In this document: one piece after another, positions 47,181 to 59,546 of the stretch
Layout: every line of letters begins with the position of its first letter
Position numbering within the stretch: the first letter of the stretch is position 1
Origin: Gautieria morchelliformis
Lineage: Eukaryota > Basidiomycota > Agaricomycetes > Gomphales > Gomphaceae
Assembly (NCBI GenBank): GCA_015179125.1
Contig: WHVA01000007.1
Coordinates: 496,001 to 560,000, forward strand
DNA: 64,000 nucleotides
Direction of reading: 5' to 3'
Notes under the pieces: generated by a model
Seen by the model: the letters and a program-made list of their open reading frames with translations, nothing else
What the model was told of the DNA's origin: nothing
Databases searched by the model: none
Translations under genes and position numbers: made by a program

Positions 47181-50100
47181 TTACCAGGCAATCCAGGCAA
47201 TGAACGACTGGTGGATGATCATGAGCGCAATTCAAACATTAATTAACGTGAGATTCCTTACTTTCGGATATGTCCTAACGATCAGTTTCCTTATCTCATC
47301 AACTGTCAAGATGCCCAGTGCAAAGGTGAAGGGAAGGCCCCAAAACATTCCCGGAATTGGCGTGGTCAGGAACACGTTTTGCAGACCAGGTCCGTACAAG
47401 TTTGTGACGGCGATCAGCATCGTGGCGATCATACCGGCGGGCACTGCAAGGTTCTGGCGCGGGCCCCAGAGAGGGTTGGACTGGAAAATTGAAACACGGC
47501 GGTTACGGACGGCGAGGAGACCACCGTATTGCATGAAAACGATCGTGACGTAACTAGGGGAAACGGGGTTTGTCAATTGATACAGTAACGAGAGAAGGTA
47601 ACTTACTATATGCATTGACCTTGTGAGACGAAATTGGTGAGTTGGTCTATACTGAAACCTTGCCAACCATCCGCCCATTTGTCGAACACCAGGATGACAT
47701 CGTGGAATCTGAGACCTTGCTGAGACATGAAAAGGAACCACATGCTCATTGCGCAAGGCCACATCATCAACCCGATGACCTGTACCGTACGTCAGTCAGA
47801 TGTAGGCAAAAAAAAAAAAAAAGCCTTCGCGTACCAGATAGATCTGAACAAAGAAGCGCCAGTTGGTCAGACGATCAGTACGTGCGTTACGAGGCTTGCG
47901 CAACATTAGATCTAGAGAGCACTGAGACACGCGACAAAAATCTGATGGGTTTACTAACCGGCTTCAGATTTCTCGTACATCAAAGAGATTGACATGACGA
48001 CGTCATTTGTAATGGAGAAGCACACTTGAAGATAGGAGCTGAGGGCAAGCTGCATTCCCAAGAAGACATTGGCGAACACAGCCATGAACTCGGTGTACGT
48101 CCCGGCCTGCGAAACATCAGTGACATTACAAGGGAGGAAGGAGACAATCATACCGGCATCAAATACAGGATGACCTTTTTCAGATTGTCGAAGACGAGAC
48201 GACCCATTTCAATCGCGATAGGTATAGACGACAAATCATTGTTCAGTAAGATCATGGAGGCTAAAATGGGATATTAGTTGATATGAACCGTGCAAGAAAG
48301 TAGGTCAACTTGCCAGCCTCTTTGGCAACATCGCTTCCGCTACCCATGGCGACCCCGATGTCAGCAGCCTTAAGGGCGGGGGCATCGTTCACACCGTCTC
48401 CAGTGACGGCCACGGTGTTGTCGCCACGGGCCTTGACTTGCTGCACAATACGTAGTTTCTGCTCTGGTGTCGTACGGGCAAACACAATTTCAGTGTATGT
48501 TCCGACAATAACGTCCCAGTCCTCGGGAGCAAGGGTCTCAATGCCGTCTCCAGTAAGGACGAGGGAGCGGATTGGGTCATCGTCCGAGGGTTTGATATCC
48601 GGACGGGGAGCATTAGCGAATCTGGTTACAGTGCTGGAAGCACGCATTTGGTCGATGTTTTCGACCTTCTCTTGAGTAACGATTCCTACCTGCAACAAGC
48701 CGTGAGCGACAACCGACCGAGAAATAACGGCAACCAACTTGTTTCGCGATCGCAACTGCTGTCAGCTTGAAGTCGCCAGTGACCATGAAAACTTTGACAC
48801 CAGCCCTCCTGATGATTTTCAAGGCATCGGCTACGTCATACCTGGGAGGGTCCCGGATGCCAACCAACCCAACCAAGGTCAAGTCCTCCAATTGTGAGTA
48901 CATTAGTTCCTCGATTTCGTTCGATGACATGCGCGCAGTGTCTAGTTTGATTCCACCCAATGACCGCTGGCACAAAGCTAGAACTCGCTGGCCTTCGCTA
49001 CTCCAGTCTGACTGAAGTGTCGACAGTTGCCGTCTAACGTTGTTATCGAGCCGAACGAGGGAGCCATCGGCATTCATAACGGTAGTGCAGTAGGGGAATA
49101 GCACGTCCGGAGCGCCCTTGATAAACATGCAAGGCTCGGCGGCTTTGGTAGCTTCACGCTCCCGGACAACCGTTAGCATCCACTTGTTCTTTGAGTTGAA
49201 AGGAATTTCCAAGAGCTGCTCGTGAGACGCAACCAGGGTTGCGGAATCGAAACCGGCGGCTGGTGCGGAAAGAGACTCGGCGAAACGAAGTATGGCAGTG
49301 TCGGTAGCATCTCCCTTGATGGGGCGCTCTTCAATGGGGAGTGATGAATCCTCGGCCGTGAACTTAGCACCATTGCATAGACGGGCTATCTTGTGAAGAC
49401 TGTTCACGGCCGCAGGAATGGGGTTTTTAGCGCCGCTTTCAAAGTCGCTTTCAGAGCCACCTCCAGAAAACCGAGCCAATTTCTCCTTGATTTCGGACAC
49501 GTGGAAACTACTATCGAAGAAGGCAACATTTTGAAGCGACTTGAAAAGAGGTAAGCATACCGAGCAGTACGCGACGGGACTGATGACTCACCATCTTCCC
49601 CTCGGTGAGCGTGCCGGTCTTGTCGGAACATAGGACTGACATGCAACCCAACGTCTCAATCGTGGCGAGATTCTTGACGAGGACATTGCGCTTTGCCATG
49701 CGCTTAGCGATGATTGTCAACGACAAGGCAACGCAGACCGGGAGGCCCTTAAAGGCTTGTGTTACATCGAGTTATACAAGCTCATTCGGCGATAACGCAC
49801 CTGAGGAACAAATGCTGTCAAGCAACCAATCGAGTTAATGATTGCTCCACTAGCGGTTTCGAAACCCGGGAAACTCGTTCTGAGCCAAGCACCCCATATG
49901 ATGATAGAGATACAAAAGAGCGACAAGGCGAGGGTGGAGATGATCTTGGTGAAGAACCAGACCTCCTTCTGGACAGTCGTCAACTTGAACTTTTCTTCTC
50001 CCGACATGGCGACAATGCGGCCCATGATGGATCTGTCACCAATGGCAAAAACGACACCGACACAGGTACCCTGGACGACGAAGGTGGACGTTAGTGCGAG

Positions 50101-50933
50101 ATTACGAGTCTCAAGTGCATTTTGCGACGTTGGATCGACTACTCCGGGGATCATCTCGCTTAAAACGCGTGTCAGTCGAGTGTAAGGGAGACTGAGCAAT
50201 CTCACCTTTCTCCTGTCAAAAGGGAGCGATCGAACTTGAGATCAATGGATGCTTCTATCATTCTGAGGTCTGCGGGTACACGATCGCCCATGGAAAGCAT
50301 GACGAGGTCGCCGACGACGATGTCGGTGGCGGGTATGACCTGCCGCTTTCCATCACGGACAACCGTGGCCTCCTCTGCGACGAGACCTTTGATAGATTTC
50401 ATTATCCGCGACGCATGCCAGTCTACGACAGCATAGAAGGTCGATGACACGATGATGACAAGCAACTAGGGAGGCTCGTGAGGAGAAACAGAGGGGATTA
50501 TATGATACATACCAGAAGGATGGCCACTCCCAGGTTTAACGGTACAGGCGTAGCACCATCAAGGCTTCCAAGAGGCTGGTAGGAAATCTGGGGAACAGAC
50601 GGATGCAGCTCGACTGTCACCCGCCGAAAACTGACCACATACTATCGTCACGATAAACGCAATCCACATGAGGAAGTTGAATCCACCAAAAACATAGTTG
50701 AGGATCTTCTTCCAATAGTGCGTCGGGGGCGGTGAGATGACGTTCTTGCCAGTCTTTGACCTTCGCTGAACGGCAATGTCCTCGAGACCAAGGGTCGGAG
50801 ACGTTGAGTAGCGTGTGAAGATTTGCTCGGGCGTCAAGAGATGGGCATCGATTTGGCGGATGGCAGAAGCAGGGTCACCAGCGCGTTTGGAGACGACATT
50901 CTTCTCCTGCATCGTCTCCACATGGATTGACAT
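47181..50933 (-). CDS. P-type cation ATPase, type IIC (Na,K-ATPase-like)
   Basis: Minus-strand, start ATG 50933 (MSIHVETMQEKNVVSKRAG), end YPK|SFIAWIAW at 47181. Marks: YWKKILNYVFGGFNFLMWIA, IVVGDLVMLSMGDRVPADLR, LLTGER, AFVPQ|GLPVCVALSLTII, CSDKTGTLTEGKM with the phosphorylated Asp, MFIKGAPDVLFPYC, GLVGIRDPPRYDVADAL, VFMVTGDFKLTAVAIA, FARTTPEQKLRIVQQ, TGDGVNDAPALKAADIGVAM. Membrane half: SITNDVVMSISLMYEKSEAD and ten-helix topology with LMLRKPRN. The KNLATIETLGCMSVL and YEKSEADLMLRKPRN blocks fit the Na,K-ATPase alpha branch. The M4 motif is PQGL, not PEGL, and M5-M6 reads CFSITND where animal pumps have CIDLGTD, so ion selectivity is open. Confidence 0.88.
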
Positions 50934-51779
50934 GGTACGGTAACTAGGGACATGATGGTTATTGTTTTTAAAAAAAAAAAAATAGGTGGAGCAGTGGTGC
51001 GCACCCTATGGGAATCGCATGGTCCTTGCCGGAGTCGCGCTTGGATGCCTCAGCGACATCTCTTCCGGAGCTGTCTGACATCTGGCGCGTTTGGGCAGAG
51101 GAAACGAGTGCTGAAGGGAAGGTGGCGTTATCTCTGCAGTCTGCGCTTTATCTATGGCCATCAAGCTGAGACGCTCACGCTGTCTGGCTAAAAATGTCCA
51201 ATTTTGATGACATCTTTGAGTGTTAGGGGGACGCGAAGGGAAACAAGCAACAGATCGGTATAGCCTTTTTCAGCTAGACAAACATATAGCGTGTGAATTA
51301 TAAAATTGGTGACATACTTTGTTCAAATTCTGATGTCCCCGTACTCGAGATTCCAAAGCTCAACTGGAGTGAAAGGTACGTAGTTGGCAAAGGTTTCCAT
51401 TGGATCCAAACACATAGATAGCAGAACCATACACCGCTGTCACGGCTTCAACCATCCATGGATCTTACGAGAATGGAGACGTCTGGGGTACTTGACTTTC
51501 GGAACCATGTGTCGAAGTGAAGGCTAGGAGGCATACCGCAGTCTGCAATCCGTGCGAAAAATGCCTAATTTTGAGTGCACCGCGTCGCAACCCGAAATGA
51601 GCGAGCCCCTTGAGGACCCCAACACCCGTAAGAACAGCACTACAATAATTGTTCCCCGATGGGTGGAAAGATGCGTGTCTTGGCTAAAATAGGTGGTTCC
51701 TGCCCATGATGCATGATGTATTTGTGTGTCCCGATGGACGTGTACCACCATGTATCCCTCTGCAGGGTGCTTTCGAATA
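50934..51779. other. Gene-free stretch upstream of the ATPase
   Basis: ATPase promoter region. It has a 13-base A run near 50971-50983. No coding frame with family similarity; two short frames (50952-51191 and 51524-51751) look random. Confidence 0.4.
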
Positions 51780-52560
51780 GTCTTTACCCAGCGCTTTGTT
51801 CAACGATTGTTTCAATTCTTGACACGACCCTGAATATCTGACATGCGCTGCACAGAAGGATAATCGAGCAGTGTTGAATGGCTGAACGCGTTAGAGGGAA
51901 GCCTGCGACTCCAGGTTGAAGCGTTGAGCACGAGGCCGCGAGGAATGACTGGAAAGGCGGCTGAGAGGAGCAGGTAAGTGAACTTAGAAAGATAACCAAC
52001 ACATCCTATTTACTATAAGCTACTGTTGGGGTGAATCATGTCCGAGCTCCCTACACTATGGTCTGTTGATTTTGTTGTAAACTTAAAACCTTAGCATTAT
52101 CATGCCTGTGCCTTGCGATAGTCGGTAAGCATCCGCGACTCTGTTATCTCTCGTGCGTTAACTCACCCCTAACTGGCATATGAAGTACAGAGTTCAGCGG
52201 CGTGCAAGGCGGAGAGATCGTGATACAAGACAAGGATGGCAAGACAGTCTATTCGCAAAAATAAATAAACGCGCCTGCATCGAGCTATGTCTTGGCTGTG
52301 GCGCGAACTTCTCCTCTCCACGCTCATAGATGACAAGGGTAATCACCAGGGCAAGACAAGCATCAGTGGCATCGATAGCATAGAATGTACAGGAGCAACT
52401 TCGAACAGGCCACAGTCAGTGATCTGTCAGAAACCATGCATAGTTTCCCACCACGCTGGCACCATCTCATTGATAGATACCCAGAATCGTTCTGGTTGTT
52501 CGTCCCGGAATGCTGCTAAACGATTGAAGGAACTACTTGCTAGTTACTAGGGCTGAAAAC
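51780..52560 (+). pseudogene. Decayed copy 1 of an unidentified multi-exon gene
   Basis: The sequence is homologous over most of its length to 54120-54980. Protein-level matches include SLYPAL...SILDTTL versus SLYPAL...SILETTL, GGEIVIQDKDGKTVYS versus ERGEIAIMDQTGKEVYSD, STLIDDKGN versus TLVDDNGD, and AKRLKELLAS versus QRLKKLLLSS. Donor-like GTAAGT/GTAAGC sites sit at matching places (51974 and 52125), so introns were once present. In-frame stops and shifts remain. I do not recognise the family. Confidence 0.5.
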
Positions 52561-54119
52561 AACGTCACTAAATGGGTTCTCACCATCACATGTTCTTCCC
52601 CAACGCCGGACATGGAAGTAGCAGAAATACAGCCAGTAAAGCGTGGTCGGAATGTGAGGGCAGGTATCGACTAACTGCGTGGAAAACCTGTACGATTCGC
52701 AATGTCGCATAGACCACGAGGAGGATGGCGATTACCAAGACATGCAGACGCTACGTGGTGCCCGCGGATAGTTCGCAGTATTCAACAAGTGGTCTGCATG
52801 GTGCTGAGGAGACATGCTCGGAGATCTAGGAAGTTCACGGAGAGGGTGATCGGTTTATGCAGTCGCAGGACGCCCTGGTATGTGAACTCAGTCCGTTCAT
52901 TATCTGCTCAGACAGATCATCAGAGTTGCGAATGAGATTATGAAGTGACATATGCCATTGCCTCCAGTACGAGGGTGTACGGAAGCATTGAGATTGACCC
53001 CGTCGTCTCCTGATCTCCACCACGCATGGGACCATTCCCTGGGAACTGAGATCTCAGATCGTGGGAAATCCGACTCCTTTTCTCCGCGTATTGTTGCTCC
53101 AAGTTCCACAACTCTCCGAGCAAGGACCGCGGCCCTGGAGGCTAGACGTGAGTTTCCGGAAGTAGCCAAACATTACCAGTTCTTCCCTGTTCTCTTCCCG
53201 TGGATGCATGCGTACCACTGGCCTCATCTCGGGATATATTATGAAGTGCAGCAGTTCAACTTCGGAACGACGACCCATGAGCAGGACTGGTGACCTTACT
53301 TAATCTTAGAAAAATGCTAGTTGCATGGTGATTGCATGTACCATCGCTCCTTCGTGGCTGACGCACCTGGACACTGGTACTACAATTTCTTGGTTTCTAT
53401 AACAGGTGGCCCGATGATCTAGCGCTCCGGCTCACGGTACGATGCTGTAACCTGTACCTAGTGGTTGCTCTCCGACCGATCTGCTCGCTATGGTTAATTT
53501 GTTTTGGACCAAACACGCTGAAACACGGTGTGTGACACCGTGACGGTCAGTGATCTTCGAAAATAATGAAACTGAAAAACTTTATCACCTGCTCACTCGG
53601 GATGTTTGAAACAAGCTCTCGCCGCCTTATGTAACTCGCCGCAAATCAGACACGCAATACTTACAGCATCTCCCGTTGATGGGACTCCGCAGCGCAACTG
53701 ACAGTATTTTGATCTCACTGCACATGCTGCACAGTGCTGTATCAGGATTTCCCTCAACAACCTGACATCATCTTCACCCTGCCTCGCAGTCACCCTTCTA
53801 GGCGCAGACCGCACTCGCCACCCTCTTTCGGTGGCGTAAAAGCAATCAGTAATTGAAATTTCCTGGTGATTCCTCCCTTCGCGGGGCTCATCTCGCATTA
53901 GGGGCCGATGTTCAGGAGGCCGGAGGCTTCCAGCTGACTTAGTAGGTTGCATGTGATTGCCAGTTTTTGAAGATAAATCGTAAACTTACCATACTGTAGA
54001 AAATCAGAGGCTGGCCATTACGTCGTGCCGATTGGCACCAATTACTAGAACCGCAATGACTACCGCGCTATGTATCTGAACGTTTGGCCTGTCTGTCCCA
54101 GCCGACAAAATCGTCGTGA
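52561..54119. other. Stretch between the two decayed copies
   Basis: Two open frames stand out without recognisable domains: 52952-53293 on the plus strand (contains FFPVLFPWMHAYHWPHLGIY) and 53593-53952 on the minus strand, Cys-rich near its end (HCAACAVRSKYCQLRCG). Both could be pieces of decayed genes. Nothing else supported. Confidence 0.3.
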
Positions 54120-54985
54120 AGTGCTTCGAAAGCCTTTACCCAGCCCTCGATTGTCTCCCCGATGCTCAACGTTTTGAAACCATATCAATTCTTGAGACAA
54201 CACTACTGAAGTTTGACCTAAAACGTGTTGGATGGTCTGAACTCGTGGACTATGAAGGAACAGAGTAAAGCCTACAATGCCAGGTTGAACCGCTGAGAGA
54301 AACAGCGAGTGATAAGTATACATGCAACTACTGAAGTGAGTACACCTCCCAGCCACCACACCCTATTTACTGTAAGCTGCTGTTGGTACGAAATTACGTC
54401 CGGTTCGCCTGTGACACTATATATCGATGGCTGACTACAACTGTGGGCTGTTGGTGCAGAGGAGGGAGTAGAACGCCCACTGATCCATAACAGCTTTCGG
54501 AAACTTTGTCACAACATTAACAAATTTTATGCTTGCAATACTGCCGGTAAGCGTCCGCAGCCGCATTTTCCAATGCGTTAGTTAACCCCTGATTGGTATT
54601 TAAATAATAGATTTCGGCGGCGAGCGAGGAGAAATTGCGATTATGGACCAAACTGGCAAGGAGGTCTATTCGGATCCCTGCTGGATCGAGCCATGGCTGC
54701 CGCGCGAACTTCCTCTTCACACTTGTAGATGACAACGGCGATGACCCGGTCAAGATAATCATCGATGACATCGATCGCATGGAACTATTGGGCGATGTAA
54801 GGGAGCTACCTCGAAAAGGTGACGAATGGTCGATGATTTGTCGTAAAATATTTGTTGACCCACAGTGCTGACATTTTCCTATCGACAGAGACTGGAACCC
54901 CTTATGGTGATTCATTAAGTGAGGAGCACTGGTCGAAGAGCACTCAGGATGCTGCCAACGGTTGAAGAAATTACTCCTTTCTAGT
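54120..54985 (+). pseudogene. Decayed copy 2 of the same unidentified gene
   Basis: Counterpart of 51780-52560, about 2.4 kb downstream. Readable pieces: ADKIVVKCFESLYPALDCLP, FETISILETTLLKFDLKRVG, FGGERGEIAIMDQTGKEVYS and ANFLFTLVDDNGDDPVKIII. These are separated by frame changes and an in-frame TAA after VDYEGTE. A donor-like GTAAGC (54546) matches copy 1. Divergence between copies is high, so the duplication is old. Confidence 0.5.
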
Positions 54986-55391
54986 CACGATATGAAAAAC
55001 CGCGACACACGTTCCTCTCTAACGCGGCCTCCGAACCCGACATTCTCCTGAATCTCAGGCATCGATCGGACGCATGGCTCCTCGGTACTTGGGGGTCCTT
55101 CATGTCTAAATGGTAAAGAATGATGAGCGACGGGAAGCAATTGATTCTACTATCAGCGAATAATTCCACTAGATGAGGCACTTTATGTAATACTGCTCAG
55201 GGAACTACTGGACTTGTGTGAGTATCTTCATCAGAGTTAAGCAGCCCGCTCTTACTCACGGACATGTTACCACTTGCTAGGTGTACCCTATGATCGGAGA
55301 TTGTGTGAGAAGCGTCTCATATCTCGGCCATTCCCTACGCTCACGTTTCTCAGGGACTAAGACGAAGAAATACAGTAAGATTACACCAGAG

Positions 55392-55474
55392 AAAAGGGGG
55401 TAGTCTATCGACATCACATAGCGCTCTATAGCACTTCATAGTGTCGCAGAGCAAGCGATAGACTACTCCCTTTT
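55392..55474. repeat. Inverted repeat able to form a 19-bp hairpin
   Basis: AAAAGGGGGTAGTCTATCG (55392-55410) faces CGATAGACTACTCCCTTTT (55456-55474) with one mismatch and a 45-base loop. The size would fit a small-RNA precursor-like hairpin or the ends of a miniature element; neither is shown. Confidence 0.65.
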
Positions 55475-55953
55475 CCCTGATGCTAGCACCATCAAAGGAC
55501 GTCTTGAATTTCAGGGCTCGAGTTTAGTTTCAAACTTGCGCTCCGAAGAGCTCCGCAACATCTACTAAGCATTGACGTCGGACTGAGCGATCTCGCCGTG
55601 GCTTATTCCCACACCCCTGGGACTACTACCTACACAGCCCGGCATAGCATCACGGAATCGGCGCGGTGGGGCTCGTCTTAAATCAAACGACAACGGACGC
55701 AAGCTGGGGCCAATTCTATTGATGGGAATATGAGTCCGAATACCCCGGAAAGACGAAAATAAGTGACGATGTAGATGCTATGAGTCGGGGTTGCAGTAAG
55801 TTACAAAATGGCACACAGGGCTTGGCAACAGCAGCATCATGGCAGACTGTTGTACATAGCTCGACATCGATCGCTCTAGACTGAGGATACTGAGGATTAT
55901 TACTCACAATACAAGTAAGTCTTCAATTTTTTTACAAGAGAGTGCATGTCTCT

Positions 55954-56445
55954 ATATGACATGAGGCGGCAACGCAACTCCCGTCGGCTGTAGAGATCAT
56001 TACTCATAAACCTGAGGAACAACACAGATTCAACTCAGGCATCAATGCCATACTGTCGCGACACTACCCCGGAGACGCCGCGACATTTTCAAGCCTACTG
56101 CGCAGCGTTTCAACCTCGAGTTGATTAGTGATTATATATAACCACCCTACACCAACGGCACCCTCTTCGAGCTTCCCCAGCCTGAGCTCCTATGTTACAT
56201 GAGGCAGCAACGCACTCCCTACGTACGCTACGGTTCACTACTCATATACGGTGCATCTCTTTTTTTCGGGGCCCAAGGAGCTCTCCTAGAGCGCATATGG
56301 CATGACGCAGTAACGCACCTCCCGGCCATATATCAGTAAAATGATATTTACAGTAGTTTTGTCCTGGAGAATAGTGTCCCTGAAATGCTTTTGAGAATGT
56401 CTCCTGAGGGGGATATTACAGATCAAGCGATCACTACTCATACTG
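55954..56445 (+). repeat. Three dispersed copies of a two-part motif
   Basis: First part, about 30 bp: TATGACATGAGGCGGCAACG (55955-), TGTTACATGAGGCAGCAACG (56193-) and TATGGCATGACGCAGTAACG (56296-), each followed by CA and a CTCCC run. A second part, TCA(C/T)TACTCATA, recurs at about 55998, 56235 and 56430. The order is the same each time, so these are degenerate copies of a unit of roughly 200 bp. Confidence 0.6.
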
Positions 56446-56589
56446 AGTACCGGTGGGTATTCAATTTGGGATGATGCTTAGGGTAAACCAGACCATCACA
56501 ATTACCCCACCTACCTGATGTCTGCCTGGGCCACACGCACATGTACTGTCACCACATTCCCCCCCAGATGTCTTTGCCGCGTTCCTCAC

Positions 56590-57580
56590 CGACCATTCAA
56601 CAAATCATGGCGAAAACCAGCTGGCTGATCATACGCGTTCGTATTTCCGTCCCTGCACCTCCATTCTCGTTCTTGTTGACAGTTTCATACAGTCGCGACA
56701 TCCATGTTTCTTATATGGAATTATTGCATTGCTTTGTACCAAGGGGTAGTTTCCCGACCCTTTCTTTCGAAGTTCCCATTCTGAACTGGGTTGGGATAGA
56801 TTTTGTCTGGAGGTGAGGGCTCTCACGAGTTATCATGTCGCTCACGAACCACGCATGGGTGATGGTTCCGTCAATTAGAGCAAGAGCGAAATAGACGCTC
56901 ATCAACACATTGTTCTTCATTATTCGCTATGTGAGTGTTAGTGGAGCGCTGTAAGTTCCCAGCCACTTTGCTTCACCTAGTGCAACGCATCGCAGTATAG
57001 AGATGGTCGTCTTCACAAATGTAAATGGTGTCCTGTACCAGTCAACTCAAGCATGCCACGCATGGGCATGGTTTCAGGCCGCAGTGTCGTCGATTCTACT
57101 GTTTGTCGCTGAAGCAGTGGTCATCATGCGAAGTATTATTACGTCCTATTCCGCACTGTGTCATCCGAATTGGCAATCTATTCAACGAATTTTCTTTCAG
57201 TCTATGCCCTTAACGAAATGCAAAAGCCTCTGCTTTACTTGTACCACGTGGACTTGCTGATCCAAATATGGCTGAAAATAAAGTGTATGCCATATAGCCA
57301 GCATTTCCTCTGGAATTTCAATAGTGTGGTGTGTTATTCCAACAGTGGACTCAAAATATGCCGCAAAGGATACTTGCCTTGGCCGTTGAAAGCATCTTAT
57401 TCTTTTTTTGTGGCAATAAAAGCCATCCGAGCGAAACCGTGGCCAAGGAAAAATGACCACAACATATTGGTTGTTTTCATCAGAGACAGTACTGTGATAT
57501 TTCTATGTTTTTTTTTTTCGGTCAGCTCAGTACTGATGCCTCTATTTATTTTTTTAAGGATCGATTCTTTTCTACCATAA
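56590..57580 (+). pseudogene. Damaged DUF6533-type membrane protein gene
   Basis: Pieces match the DUF6533 gene at 45147: TVATSMFLIWNYCIAL (about 56679-56730) corresponds to TVAASMFTFWDYLLTFGDEV; GIDFVWR|TLINTLFFIIRY to DLVWR|...FYVIRYLTFF; ACHAWAWFQAAVSSILLFVA and EAVVIMR to the WRWFQ helix; VYALNEMQKPLLYLYHV and FIRDSTVIFLCFFF to later helices. The first join is out of phase by one base and the donor after EAVVIMR is GAAGTA instead of a GT site, so the gene looks broken. No LNLR tail was found. Confidence 0.55.
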
Positions 57581-58273
57581 CATATCCAAAGCAGCCAGCT
57601 TAACCATAGCTGTGGCCTTTGCCGTTACTGCAGTAATACGGCAGCGGGAAATTTCTGCAGTGAGTATTTCCACTAGAGGTTAAGCGCAGTCTCGTCACTC
57701 ACATCAAATAACGCAAGCGTGAATCACCCTAATTGATCATTGCTAACCACTAGTTGGCTGTTAGCTGTGAGGATACTGCGTGAGTTGAAGTATTTCCTCA
57801 CTCAACCCTTGCTTACGTTCTCCCTTAAATATCAGGGCCCGAGCTTGGCTCTCCTCTGAGGTTCTGTGGCGACTCTCAGCATTAACATAGAACTGTGCGT
57901 TTTTGCCGACGCCGTGGCTTCTCCATGAGGCTTGTCTTCTTACACAGCCTGGACCGTGTGGCGAGAATACGCCAGACGAGTCGGACGGAGACGATGCAGG
58001 ATAATGAAGAATATTGGTACCAGATGAAATCTCAAACTTTCAAGGAGTGGCTACCATACGACTTATCGTACCTTGTAATATAATCAGACGTTGCTGATAC
58101 TGTTTTATGGTAATAGTATCGTGTAAAGCAACTTTGATTCCACCCCATTGTACCTTGTGCCCCTGCGGCCTTCTCATGCTGGTCCGTGTCTAATCAGCAG
58201 TACTGTCCAATAAAGAAAAAACAAGAAAACTCACGCCGCAGTCACACCGTGTCACGGTGACACGCACTACACC
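57581..58273. other. Gene-free stretch
   Basis: About 0.7 kb before the 58274 gene. A short frame at 57895-58083 (EEYWYQMKSQTFKEWLPYDL) has no recognised similarity. The end nearest 58273 should hold the promoter. Confidence 0.35.
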
Positions 58274-59271
58274 ATGCTTTCCTTTTGGGGTCGTATAAGC
58301 AACAAATCGCCTGGGCGTACTTCTAACCTCCCTTCGCAATCCTCCCCGCGAAGCGAAGATGTAGAACTGCCTCGCACATCCCCCAGAACTGCACATCTCA
58401 CACACGTACCTCCAACGGAGGGTCATGCTCCGACGGTTCCAGCGCAAGTCGCGCCCGAGCCAGTTGTTGCAGCTGTTCCAAACCCTCATGATGCTGCAGT
58501 AGCCGAGGTGCACGCGAAAATACTTCAGGCTGAACAGGAGTCGTCCACAGCACACCATCCACGGTTTACTGACCCGCTCACCGACGCTGCAACGCCGCCG
58601 AACCCGCCCCCTGAGAAGTTTTTCGAACCCGCGACGGGGATACTGCGCGGCATCTTTGAGCCTGTTGCGACTGGTACACCAGTCGACAGTGAGCAGCTCC
58701 GCGACGAAGCGTGGGCTCACCTGGCGCGCATCCGAGAAATCCAGAGCGAGATCGCAACGATGCACATGCATATGGAAGGCGTTGGCGACGAAACAGGTTC
58801 CATAGATGTTGACGTCGACAACGACGTTGATGTGGACACCGTGCCAACACAAGAAGAAGAGGATGCTGCTAAGACGGCAAAGGAATTTGATAAATTACCT
58901 GGCAGATTCAAGGGTAGAAGTGACAACATTAATGCCATCATGGCTAAGGTGCGTTCAAATGGTTTTCGTGTTGCAAACCTGCATCTGGTGCTTCAAATAC
59001 TGTTTCCAACTCGCAGCTCGATGAATTGTCACAAGCTGTGACTTCGTTTCATGCTCTACAGCCGCCACCGCTCAGTTTTGACTCGCCCACCACATCTCGA
59101 CAGACCACCCATTCCGACACCACGACACCCACGGATGTTAGCCCTACCACGGTACGGACAAGAACTACGTTTGGATCCAAAGCTGTCCTGGACAAGAAGC
59201 CATTACACGACAGCCCACTTACCACGCGTGCTCCATTCTCGCCACTGGCAGATATATCCTCTAAATCGTAG
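58274..59271 (+). CDS. Conserved-looking protein of unknown function, Pro/Ser-rich ends
   Basis: Not recognised. Exons 58274-58948 and 59017-59271 with a 68-nt GT-AG intron. The N-terminus MLSFWGRISNKSPGRTSN is followed by a disordered Pro/Ala region, an ordered middle (PEKFFEPATGILRGIFEPVA, DEAWAHLARIREIQSEIATM), an acidic stretch with repeated VDVDNDVDVD, then EFDKLPGRFKGRSDNINAIM, LDELSQAVTSFHAL and a Ser/Thr/Pro tail ending FSPLADISSKS. The clean splice and the continuous helical middle argue for a real gene. Its end lies 276 bases from the convergent RAD6 stop. Confidence 0.65.
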
Positions 59272-59546
59272 GTATGTGTCTCTGACCAAAGGCATTTGCG
59301 TCAGGATATGTGGTTGCTGCTTGGTCATAGCTCGCCATAAGCCTCGACCGACATAAGAACCGTGGTGAGATTGATATTAATGTGGAATAATTATGACAGA
59401 CAGTTTTGGGATGCATGCGTGTAGTGGTAAATGCTATTAATAGACAACAAAGGCCGTGTCACAGGATGGGATATAGGAAAATAATTGTGTCAGGTGGCAG
59501 CGAGATACAAAGCGTTTGAAATGTCCCGGCAGGCGTACATCACTGA
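59272..59546. other. Short spacer between convergent genes
   Basis: 3' UTRs of the 58274 gene and RAD6. Nothing else seen. Confidence 0.4.

Larger units (their letters stand above)
54986..56589. other. Gene-poor accessory stretch with short repeats
   Basis: No supported gene over 1.6 kb. It contains the hairpin at 55392-55474 and three copies of a 30-bp motif listed separately. Short random-looking open frames only. Confidence 0.45.
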
